Assembly: GCA_934270565.1 (NCBI GenBank)
Contig: CAKQPR010000003.1
Span: forward strand, 139,454-203,453
Length of the DNA: 64,000 bases
Direction: 5' to 3'
Source: an uncultured Clostridia bacterium
Lineage (GTDB): Bacteria > Bacillota > Clostridia > Christensenellales > Pumilibacteraceae
The notes beneath the pieces were generated by a model. That model did no database searches and had not been told where the DNA came from. It saw nothing but the letters and a program-made list of their open reading frames with translations. Below are positions 50,975-58,531 of this stretch, piece after piece. The position numbers were made by a program, and so were the translations under genes. Within the stretch, counting starts at the first letter, position 1. Every line of letters starts with the position of its first letter.

Positions 50975-51758
50975 AGTGTGCGTAATAGGCAGCGGAAGCT
51001 CGGGAAATTCCATATTCGTGCGGAGCGACGAGGTTAAAATTCTGATCGACCTCGGGCTTTCGGTTGCGCGTGTGGAAAAATCGCTCGCGGTTCTCGGCGA
51101 GACTTCCGACGGAGTGAGCGTACTTCTGACTCACTGTCATTCCGACCATGTTGCGGGCGCGGACAAATTCGTTCGCCGTCACCCCGACGCGAAGCTTTAT
51201 TGCGCGGACTGGTGTTATCGGACGATTTCGGGCAAGATCGGGGCGGCATACGCGAGCCTTACGCCCGAAGCGGGCGATTTTTATATCGGAGACGTGACCG
51301 TTTCGCCGTTTCGGGTGGATCACGACGTGCCGTGCGCGGGGTTCGGGATCTATTCGGGCGGCAAGAAAATCACGGTTGCGACCGACCTCGGCGTTTTCAC
51401 CGACGGAATTCTCGAAAGAGCCGCCGACAGCGACATTATGGTCATCGAGTGCAATCACGACGAGCGGCTGTTAAGACAAAATCCGAATTATTCGTACCGG
51501 CTCAAGGAGCGTATACTGTCCGAGCACGGACACCTTTCAAACGCGGCTTGCGGCGAGGCGATCGCCGAGCTTGCTCATAGAGGCGTAAAACAATTCGTGC
51601 TCGCGCATTTAAGCCGCGAAAACAACTACCCCGAACTCGCGTTCGAAACGGTGCGCGAAGTGCTCGGCGAGCGCGGCATAAGCGAGGACAAGGCGAGCAT
51701 CGAAGTCGCGACTCAGGACGGCATGAGCAGTCTGTTCGTGATCGGGAAGGGGGCGTGA
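50964..51758 (+). CDS. walJ: MBL-fold metallo-hydrolase, WalJ/YycJ type
   Basis: 264 residues beginning MSLKVCVIGSGSSGNSIF, the YycJ N-terminus, so ATG 50964 is preferred to the longer frame. Metal ligands: HCHSDH at 57-62, a later DHDVPC, ATDLG and HLSREN. In Firmicutes WalJ is a 5'-3' exonuclease-like protein of the walRK neighbourhood, involved in DNA repair and cell-wall/division coordination. Here, as in the classic cluster, rlmH lies downstream, but two CPBP proteases stand where htrA is usual. The next gene starts at the very next base after the stop. Confidence 0.93.
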   Translation: MSLKVCVIGSGSSGNSIFVRSDEVKILIDLGLSVARVEKSLAVLGETSDGVSVLLTHCHSDHVAGADKFVRRHPDAKLYCADWCYRTISGKIGAAYASLTPEAGDFYIGDVTVSPFRVDHDVPCAGFGIYSGGKKITVATDLGVFTDGILERAADSDIMVIECNHDERLLRQNPNYSYRLKERILSEHGHLSNAACGEAIAELAHRGVKQFVLAHLSRENNYPELAFETVREVLGERGISEDKASIEVATQDGMSSLFVIGKGA

Positions 51759-52829
51759 ATGGATAAACTTACCGCCGATCAGGGCGTTTTCGTCTATTTC
51801 AAAGCGATAATTTTCAATCTTCTGGCGCAGCTCGTTCTCGGCATCGTCATTTCCGTCGTGCCTATAGAACCCGAGCTTATGAGCACCCTTCAGATCGCGT
51901 TTATGGCGGTGCTTCAGCTCGCGTTTTATCTGGCGGTGCGCTCGTCCGTCGCGCGGCACGGACGGCTTACCGGCTACGGAATAGCGCCGGTAAAATGGTG
52001 GATAATTCCGCTCGCGCTCGTGTGCGCGCCCGCATGCGTGCTCGCGTTCGTGTTCCCCGCGAATATGTTTCAGGTGTTCCTCGAAAGTTTCGGCTATACG
52101 TCGCATACTTCGATCGATCTCGGCAGCAACCTCAATATTTGCCTCGCGACGTTCGTTACCGTTATTCTCGCGCCCGTGTGCGAGGAATACGTTTTCCGCG
52201 GCGCATTGCTCGGCGGGCTCGTCAAAAAACACGGCGTTTTCGTAAGCTGTCTTATGAGCGCGGCAGCGTTTTCGCTTATGCATATGAATCCCGAACAGAC
52301 AGTCTATCAGTTCTGTTTGGGCTTCGTCGCGGCGTATTTTACGATCTGTTCGCGTTCGCTTCTGCCCTCGATCGTGCTTCACGGCGGGAATAATCTGATA
52401 GCGATTCTGCTCGAAGTTTTCCCGATCGGCGACGGCGGGGGAGTGACTTATGCCTCGGGTTCGGTTATCGCGGCGACGGCGATCTTTCTCGGCGGGGTTG
52501 CAGCGTTTTATTTCGCGGGAAGGCTTATCGCGCGCGTTTCGGGCGGGTTCAAGGGTATGACGGACGCGTTCAGAGTCGAGAATTTAGCGGACGAAAAAGC
52601 CGCCGAGGACGCGCTTTCGGGCGAAACCGATATTGTTTACGTTTGCCGTAAGTGTGGCGCGGAAACCACCGAAAAAGCCAAAAAATGCCCGAATTGCGGC
52701 GGAAAAACTTACAGAAAAACGATTCTGCCGCCTATCATGGGTAAGCGCACCGTCGGTATCGTTTACGGTATCACTATCGGAATTTGCGCTTTTATGTGGA
52801 TCGTCACGTTTGTGTCATGTATGATTTAG
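51759..52829 (+). CDS. CPBP family membrane metalloprotease with C-terminal zinc ribbon
   Basis: 356 residues, about eight membrane segments. Catalytic motifs: CEEYVFRG (Glu142, Glu143, Arg147), His175 in SLMHMN and HGGNN (His208, Asn211/212). An extra C-terminal cytoplasmic zinc ribbon (CRKCGAETTEKAKKCPNCGG) and one last membrane helix follow, an unusual extension. CPBP proteins cleave prenylated or membrane substrates and are linked to bacteriocin self-immunity in some bacteria. In a four-gene operon with walJ and rlmH. Confidence 0.92.
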   Translation: MDKLTADQGVFVYFKAIIFNLLAQLVLGIVISVVPIEPELMSTLQIAFMAVLQLAFYLAVRSSVARHGRLTGYGIAPVKWWIIPLALVCAPACVLAFVFPANMFQVFLESFGYTSHTSIDLGSNLNICLATFVTVILAPVCEEYVFRGALLGGLVKKHGVFVSCLMSAAAFSLMHMNPEQTVYQFCLGFVAAYFTICSRSLLPSIVLHGGNNLIAILLEVFPIGDGGGVTYASGSVIAATAIFLGGVAAFYFAGRLIARVSGGFKGMTDAFRVENLADEKAAEDALSGETDIVYVCRKCGAETTEKAKKCPNCGGKTYRKTILPPIMGKRTVGIVYGITIGICAFMWIVTFVSCMI

Positions 52830-52839
52830 CGAGGTGCGT

Positions 52840-53853
52840 ATGGAAAACCTTATCGAATTGAAACAACGCAGGTTTCGGGCGAGCGGAATAGTTATGTTCT
52901 CGGTCGCGCTCGGGCTTCTGATCGCGAGGATCGTTGCGTCGCTGATGTATCGGGCGGGCGCGGGCGATACGCTCGTGGACGTCGTGTTTACCTGCCTTAT
53001 TCAGATCGTTTTTCTGGGCGTCGTGCCGTTCTTTATCTATAAAATCGCGCTCCGCGAGTCGCCGCGCGGTATTTTCGAGCTTTCGAATTTCCGTAAAACC
53101 GATTTCCGCGTTCTGCTTTTGTGCGTTCCGCTCGGTGTGTGTATGCTTTGCTTTACCGCGGGTACGTCCACGCTGTGGAGCGTGATCCTCTATTACCTCG
53201 GGTACAGGGGAGGCGGCAGTTCGATGCCAGAAACGCTCAACGCGTGGCTGCTGATCCTCGATCTCGTGCTTACGGGCGTGCTCCCCGCCGTTTTCGAGGA
53301 GTTTACAAACCGCGGCGCGTTCCTTACCGCCGTGCGCTCGTCGTTCAATCCCGCGCAAACCGTGCTTATCTGCGGGCTCGCGTTCGGGCTTTTCCATCAG
53401 AATATCACGCAGATCTTCTATACGTTCTTTTTCGGCGTGCTTTGCGCCGTGCTCGTGCTCCGTACCAAGTCCGTTTTCCCGGGGATGATCGTGCATTTCG
53501 TCAATAACGCGCTCAGCGTTTACCTCGATTACGCCGAAGCTTACGGTCTGCCGCTCGGCGGGATTTCCGACTGGTTGTATTCGCTCGTGGCGCGGGCGTT
53601 CCCGCTCGTGGGGCTGTTGTGGCTGGTCGCGACCGCCGCGGGGATCGGGATCGTCTATCTGATTTTCAGACTTACGAGGAAGAAGAAAACAGACGGCGAA
53701 GCGCATATTACCGCCGTGGACGGCGTGGAAATCGAGCCGCTCGCCGAAACCATGCTCTATAAGCCCGTGCTTCGCGACTGGGCGTTCTATATCGGCGCGG
53801 TCGTAGTCACCGTTTTCACGACTTGCTGTACGCTCTGGTGGGGTGTGCTATGA
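52840..53853 (+). CDS. CPBP family membrane metalloprotease
   Basis: 338 residues; ATG at 52840 preferred (GAGG at 5 nt); a GTG two codons earlier is possible. Motifs: FEEFTNRGAFL (Glu153, Glu154, Arg158), LFHQN (His186) and HFVNN (His219, Asn222). Eight or so membrane segments and a final C-terminal helix. It is a second, divergent CPBP paralogue directly after the first. Its stop overlaps the rlmH start (ATGA), so translation is coupled. Confidence 0.92.
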   Translation: MENLIELKQRRFRASGIVMFSVALGLLIARIVASLMYRAGAGDTLVDVVFTCLIQIVFLGVVPFFIYKIALRESPRGIFELSNFRKTDFRVLLLCVPLGVCMLCFTAGTSTLWSVILYYLGYRGGGSSMPETLNAWLLILDLVLTGVLPAVFEEFTNRGAFLTAVRSSFNPAQTVLICGLAFGLFHQNITQIFYTFFFGVLCAVLVLRTKSVFPGMIVHFVNNALSVYLDYAEAYGLPLGGISDWLYSLVARAFPLVGLLWLVATAAGIGIVYLIFRLTRKKKTDGEAHITAVDGVEIEPLAETMLYKPVLRDWAFYIGAVVVTVFTTCCTLWWGVL

Positions 53854-54296
53854 AGAAAGTCAACCTCGTGTGCGTGGGCAGGATCAAGGAAAAGTACCTC
53901 GCCGACGGTATCGCCGAGTACGCAAAACGCCTGTCGCGGTTCTGCGAGTTTAACGTGGTTGAGCTCGCCGACGTCGCGGGCGAACGCGAGGTAAAGTGCG
54001 AAAGCGACGCGATTTTAGGTAAGCTTCGCGGGTTCGTGATTGTTTGCGATATCGGCGGGAAGGCGATTTCTTCGCCGGAGTTGTCCGAAGCGATGGAGAA
54101 CGCGTATCTGACTTCGCCCGAAATCACGTTCGTGATCGGCGGAAGCGCGGGGTTCGACGATCGGGTGCGCGCCGCCGCCGATTTGCGGATATCGTTCGGG
54201 AGAGTAACTTTCCCGCATCAGCTTATGCGGTTGCTGCTCACGGAACAGATCTATCGCGCGTTCAATATCGCCGCCGGCACGCCGTACCACAAATAG
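53850..54296 (+). CDS. rlmH: 23S rRNA (pseudouridine1915-N3)-methyltransferase
   Basis: 148 residues, SPOUT methyltransferase. It methylates pseudouridine 1915 in helix 69. Conserved pieces: KVNLVCVGRIKEKYLADGI at the N-terminus (cut), FVIGGSAGFDDRV (SAM-binding knot) and the terminal RLLLTEQIYRAFNI with GTPYHK. Start is the ATG overlapping the CPBP stop. Ends with TAG. Confidence 0.97.
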   Translation: MKKVNLVCVGRIKEKYLADGIAEYAKRLSRFCEFNVVELADVAGEREVKCESDAILGKLRGFVIVCDIGGKAISSPELSEAMENAYLTSPEITFVIGGSAGFDDRVRAAADLRISFGRVTFPHQLMRLLLTEQIYRAFNIAAGTPYHK

Positions 54297-54417
54297 CGCT
54301 GCCGCTATGGCTTACTTTGAAAATAGTAACAAAACGGCGAGCCGCCGTAGGCAAGTCGGCGATGCCCGCACTTGCAAAATAACATTATAAAACAAAGCGT
54401 AACGGTACTTAGCCACT

Positions 54418-54449
54418 GTCATTGCGAGGAGCGAAGCGACGTGGCAATC
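54418..54449 (+). repeat. GTC hairpin, ATTGC/GCAAT stem variant
   Basis: GTC-ATTGC, an 18-nt loop GAGGAGCGAAGCGACGTG, GCAAT-CTCCCGGAAGG. Confidence 0.8.
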
Positions 54450-54966
54450 TCCCGGAAGGGAATACGGACGTAACGTAACGGTACTTTTATTTTCTTCCGC
54501 GGCGTTACGTTATGCGGCGGTCCGAGGGCGAACCGCCCTACCGTCAGCTACGCCGACAAATAAGGTCGAAAACATTGTAGAAGTATTGTTATCGGGGGAC
54601 TTCCGCGGGGGATTTCTCCACTCCGTTCGGGTTAAAACCCTCACTTCGGTCGAAAAGACGTTAAAAAGTGACAAATATATAACGATTGATAAAAGCGTGG
54701 TAGGGGCGGACGCCCTCGTCCGCCCGCAGGTGGTTTGTTTGTATACGACAAATCCTTGGCGGGTGTAATACCGCTTCGGTAGGGGCGGACGCCCTCGTCC
54801 GCCCGCAGGTATTTAGTTTGAGCGCGGCAAATTTTTGGCGGGCGTAACACCGCTTCGGTAGGGCGGGACGCCCTCGTCCCGCCGACAGGGAGCCCCTGCG
54901 GGCAAATCGGCGATGCCCGTGTTTACAAAATATTATTATAAACCATACGGAACGCTCTCTCGCCCC

Positions 54967-55195
54967 GTCATTTCGAGCGTAGTCGAGAAATCTCGCGGGA
55001 GCGAACACGGATGTAAGTGAACGGTACGCTTCAAATACCTGCCCGTTACTGTACGCTATGCGGCGGTCCGAGGGCGAACCGCCCTACCGTCGGCTTCGCC
55101 GACAAATAAGGTCGAAAACATTGTATAAGTATTGTTATCGTGTGACTTCCGCGGGGATTTCTCCACTCCGTTCGGGTTAAAACCCTTGCCGTCTT
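54967..55195 (+). repeat. two-hairpin unit, copy C, right end truncated
   Basis: Starts GTCATTTCGAGCG and follows the 33258-33494 copy closely, but breaks off in the right hairpin, after GTTCGGGTTAAAACCC, about 50 nt before the M14 peptidase start. Confidence 0.65.
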
Positions 55196-55246
55196 GTTCG
55201 CACATGGGCGTGCACGTTTATGGGGCTTGGCGCATAGATAAACGGT

Positions 55247-56170
55247 ATGTTTACGGTTAAGGCGTTGAAAGAATGGGCGGCGGCGATGACGGAGCGGGGC
55301 GCGGAAGTGCGGACGATCGGGCGGTCGGTGTTCGGCAGAGACATAATCGCGGCAAAGGCGGGGAGCGGGGCAAAAAAGATTATCGTAACCGCCGCGATAC
55401 ACGCGCGCGAGAACGTAACCGCTTCGCTCGTTGCCGAAGCGGCGCTCGGGTACAAGGGTAACGCGACCGTGTGGTTCGTTCCGCTCGTCAACCCCGACGG
55501 AGCGGAGCTCGTAGCAAACGGCGCGGAAGCGTTAGGCGGGCGCGGTTTTACGCCGAAAGAGACGGACAAGACGGAGCTTATAGCAAACGGCGATAAAGAG
55601 TTTCGGACGGCGGACGCTTTTGCAGAGGCGCTCGGGGCGGCGGGCGAAGCGCTGATTCGGCTTAACGGCGGCAGCCGCGACTTTTCGCTGTGGAAGGCGA
55701 ACGCGCGCGGAGTGGATCTTAACGTGAATTTCGACGCGAATTTCGGACAGGGGCGGCAGAACGTTTTCTCGCCCGCACCCGAAAATTACGTCGGCGAGTA
55801 TCCGTTTTCCGAGCCCGAAACGCGGGCTTTGCGCGATTTCACGCTCGAAACCGGACCCGATCTGACGATTTCGTACCACGCAAAGGGCAGACTTGTTTAC
55901 TGGTATTTCGGGCAGAGCGGAGAAGCGAAAGAGCGCGACCGCAGGATCGCTTCCGAAGCGGCGAAAACGCTCGGATATTCGCTCGGGGCGGCGTTCACGG
56001 ACAGCGCGGGCGGGTACAAGGACTGGTGCGTTTCGGCGCTCGGGATACCCGCGCTCACGATCGAGACGGTGCGGGATACGCTGGCGCACCCGCTTCCCGA
56101 AAACGCGCTGACGGAAGCGGAAAAACTGCGCAATTACGCGCTTATAAACACGATAGAGAGGTTTTTATGA
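55247..56170 (+). CDS. M14 family zinc carboxypeptidase
   Basis: 307 residues. Zinc site: HARENVTASLVAE (HxxE), then a His in SYHAKGRLVYW; LNVNFDANFGQG is the substrate-binding NR-like region and IETV near the C-terminus carries the catalytic Glu. This type (gamma-D-glutamyl-meso-DAP peptidase-like) trims peptidoglycan stem peptides. No signal peptide is seen, suggesting a role in recycling. The RBS is weak. The start directly follows a truncated repeat, and the stop overlaps the tadA start (ATGA). Confidence 0.88.
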   Translation: MFTVKALKEWAAAMTERGAEVRTIGRSVFGRDIIAAKAGSGAKKIIVTAAIHARENVTASLVAEAALGYKGNATVWFVPLVNPDGAELVANGAEALGGRGFTPKETDKTELIANGDKEFRTADAFAEALGAAGEALIRLNGGSRDFSLWKANARGVDLNVNFDANFGQGRQNVFSPAPENYVGEYPFSEPETRALRDFTLETGPDLTISYHAKGRLVYWYFGQSGEAKERDRRIASEAAKTLGYSLGAAFTDSAGGYKDWCVSALGIPALTIETVRDTLAHPLPENALTEAEKLRNYALINTIERFL

Positions 56171-56664
56171 CGAACGACGAAAAATTTATGCGTAAATGTA
56201 TGGTGCTTGCGGCGAAGGCGGCGGAACGCGGCGATATTCCCGTCGGGTGCCTTATCGTTTCGGACGGAAAAGTGATCGCGACTTCGTACAACCGTCGCGA
56301 AACGGACTTCGATCCGACTGCTCACGCCGAAATCGTCGCGCTTCGCAAAGCCGGCAAAAAGCTCGGGCGCAGACACCTCGGCGGGTGCACGCTTTACGTT
56401 ACGCTCGAGCCGTGCGTTATGTGCGCGGGCGCGATCGTGAACGCGCGTATCGACAAGGTGGTTTTCGGCGCTTACGACAAGCGCTTCGGCTGTTGCGGCT
56501 CGAATTACAACCTTGCCGCCGATCCGGTGTTCAATCACCGCGCCGAGGTCGTGGGCGGCGTGCTCGAAAAGGAATGTTCGTCGCAGCTCAGCGAGTTCTT
56601 CCGAGGCGTGCGCGAGAAGCAAAAGACGGAAGGCGCTCGGTATCGTGGCGAGGACAAGCAATAA
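56167..56664 (+). CDS. tadA: tRNA-specific adenosine deaminase
   Basis: 165 residues. Converts the wobble adenosine of tRNA-Arg(ACG) to inosine. Zinc/catalytic motifs: HAE at 53-55 and PCVMC at 82-86; GAYDKRFGCCGS is the usual loop. ATG at 56167 overlaps the peptidase stop and gives the standard N-terminus; the longer frame is rejected. Confidence 0.97.
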   Translation: MTNDEKFMRKCMVLAAKAAERGDIPVGCLIVSDGKVIATSYNRRETDFDPTAHAEIVALRKAGKKLGRRHLGGCTLYVTLEPCVMCAGAIVNARIDKVVFGAYDKRFGCCGSNYNLAADPVFNHRAEVVGGVLEKECSSQLSEFFRGVREKQKTEGARYRGEDKQ

Positions 56665-56761
56665 TCGGGCTTGGAGTAATGCGTTTTCGGAGAATTTTTC
56701 GGAAAACCGCAGACAAAACGACCGAAAATTCGGCAAATCGCGCCTCAAGCAGGCTCAACGC

Positions 56762-56790
56762 TTGATTTATCGCGCCGATCGTATTATAAT
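56762..56790 (+). promoter_or_regulatory. promoter of proC
   Basis: TTGATT (56762-56767), a 17-nt spacer and TATAAT (56785-56790), 48 nt before the ATG. 56665-56761 holds no gene. Confidence 0.8.
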
Positions 56791-56838
56791 TAAAAGAAAA
56801 CACGCGCCGCGGTCGTGCGGTGCGGAAGTGAGGTTAAT

Positions 56839-57618
56839 ATGGAAAAAACCGTAGGTTTTATCGGGTTCGGGCATATCGCGACGGCGGTCGCGAAGGGGCT
56901 TATCCGCACCCGCTCGGCCAGAAAAACAAACGTATTCGCGTTCGATACGGACGCGGACAAACTTAAAGAAAACGCGAAAGAAGTCGGCGTTTCGCCCGTT
57001 TCGTCGTTGGGCGAGCTCGTAAAATCGAGCGATTTTATCGTCGTTGCGGTGACGGCGAAAGCCGTTCCCGCCGCACTCGCTCCGATCGCGGACAAGCTTA
57101 GCGGCAAGATCGTGGTTTCGTTCGCCGCGGGTTACGGTTTCGAGGAATACAGTCGGATTCTGCCCGATTCCGTTCACCGCATAAGCGCGATCCCGAATAT
57201 TCCGTTCGAGGCGGGCGAGGGCATGCTCCTGTGCGAAAACCGCCATTCGCTTACGGACGAGGAATACGCCGAGTTCGCCGCGCTGTTCGGAAAAACCGCC
57301 GTGCTCGAAACCGTTTCGGCGGGCTGTTTCAACGCCGCGGGCACGCTTTCGGGGTGCGCTCCCGCTTACGTCGCCATGTTCGTCGAGGCGCTCGCCGACG
57401 CGGGCGTGAAGTACGGAGTTCCGCGTGATACCGCTTATAAAATCGCCGCGCAGGTCGCGGTCGGAGCGGGTAAACTTTGTCTCGAAACGAAACCTTCCGG
57501 CGTGAAAGACGCCGTTTGTTCGCCCGCGGGAACGACAATCCGCGGGGTGGCTTCGCTCGAAAAAGACGGCTTCCGCGGCGCGGTCATCAACGCAATCGAT
57601 TCGATACTCGGAAAATAA
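56839..57618 (+). CDS. proC: pyrroline-5-carboxylate reductase
   Basis: 259 residues. Last step of proline synthesis with NAD(P)H. Rossmann motif GFIGFGHIATAV at the N-terminus, ISAIPNIPFEAGEG in the middle and the signature PAGTTIRGVASLEKDGFRGAV at the C-terminus (cut here). ATG at 56839 (GAGG upstream) gives the family N-terminus. Slightly short of the common 265-275 residues. Confidence 0.96.
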   Translation: MEKTVGFIGFGHIATAVAKGLIRTRSARKTNVFAFDTDADKLKENAKEVGVSPVSSLGELVKSSDFIVVAVTAKAVPAALAPIADKLSGKIVVSFAAGYGFEEYSRILPDSVHRISAIPNIPFEAGEGMLLCENRHSLTDEEYAEFAALFGKTAVLETVSAGCFNAAGTLSGCAPAYVAMFVEALADAGVKYGVPRDTAYKIAAQVAVGAGKLCLETKPSGVKDAVCSPAGTTIRGVASLEKDGFRGAVINAIDSILGK

Positions 57619-57676
57619 AAAAGCATAACGTATACGGATTTTTGCGACATACGGACAGAAAAAGGACATAATCGGA

Positions 57677-58504
57677 ATGAATGCAAACGAAATTTTAAGC
57701 GTGAAGGACGGCGAAAAACCGCTTGACTATCTTGTCACGGGCGGCGGGTTCGCTTCGATTTTCCGCACGATAGCGGTGGTGGGCGACAGCCTTTCTTCGG
57801 GCGAGTTCGAATCGCAGAAGAACGGAGTCAAGGGGTATCACGACTACTTCGAGTATTCGTGGGGTCAGTATATGGCGCGCGACCTCGGCTCGACCGTTTA
57901 TAACTTCTCTCGCGGCGGTATGACTGCAGGCGAGTACTGTAACGGTTTTGCCGATCATATGGGGTTTTTGCACCCTAAATTTTCCGCGCAGGCATATATT
58001 ATCGCGCTCGGCGTCAACGATTGCGGACATATAGGCAAGGATATGTACCCCGAAGGCTTCGGCGATATGAACGACGTCGATTTCGAAAACCCCGACAACA
58101 ACAAGAAAAGTTTCGTGGGGTACTATTGCAGAATTATTCAGAATTACCGCAAAATTTCGCCCGATTCCAAGATCTTCGTTATGACGATTCCGCGCGACGG
58201 AAAGATCGTCGAAAGCCCCGAACGCGACGAGTTCTGCGAGCGCCACGCCGAATTTCTGCGAGCGCTTCCGAAGTTTTTCAAGAATATTTACGTTCTCGAT
58301 TTCCGCGTTTACGCGCCCGATTACGACAAGGAATTCGAAAAGAAATACTACATGGGCGGCCACCTCAACGCGATGGGGTATATCCTTACCGCGCGCATGG
58401 TCGAAAGCTATATCGATTACATTATCCGCGCGAATTACGAGGACTTCAAACAGGTTCCGTTCATCGGCACGGCGTTTTCCAACGAGCTCGCCAAGCCGCT
58501 GTGA
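57677..58504 (+). CDS. SGNH/GDSL hydrolase
   Basis: 275 residues. GDSLSSGEFES holds the Ser nucleophile, LGVNDCGH is block III, and GGHLNAMGY the His block. No signal peptide. Likely a carbohydrate or lipid esterase; it differs from the 43743 enzyme and has a long insert (YPEGFGDMNDVDFENPDNN). RBS is weak (AAAGGACATAATCGG). It lies 58 nt after proC and 27 nt before mcrB and may share their transcript. Confidence 0.9.
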   Translation: MNANEILSVKDGEKPLDYLVTGGGFASIFRTIAVVGDSLSSGEFESQKNGVKGYHDYFEYSWGQYMARDLGSTVYNFSRGGMTAGEYCNGFADHMGFLHPKFSAQAYIIALGVNDCGHIGKDMYPEGFGDMNDVDFENPDNNKKSFVGYYCRIIQNYRKISPDSKIFVMTIPRDGKIVESPERDEFCERHAEFLRALPKFFKNIYVLDFRVYAPDYDKEFEKKYYMGGHLNAMGYILTARMVESYIDYIIRANYEDFKQVPFIGTAFSNELAKPL

Positions 58505-58531
58505 GAAAAATAAACAAAGGAGAATGAGAAA

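Larger units (their letters stand above)
54297..55246 (+). repeat. 950-nt intergenic repeat mosaic
   Basis: GCTGCCGCTATGGCT (54299-54313, as at 41290), GGCGAGCCGCCGTAGGCAAG (54334-54353), GTC hairpin with TGC/GCA stem 54418-54449. A partial copy of the unit interior (54502-54660) follows. Then come three GGGGCGGACG-type palindromes (about 54702, 54780, 54858) alternating with TTGGCGGG(T/C)GTAA sequences, and a truncated two-hairpin unit (54967-55195). No gene and no clear promoter for the M14 peptidase gene. Confidence 0.8.
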
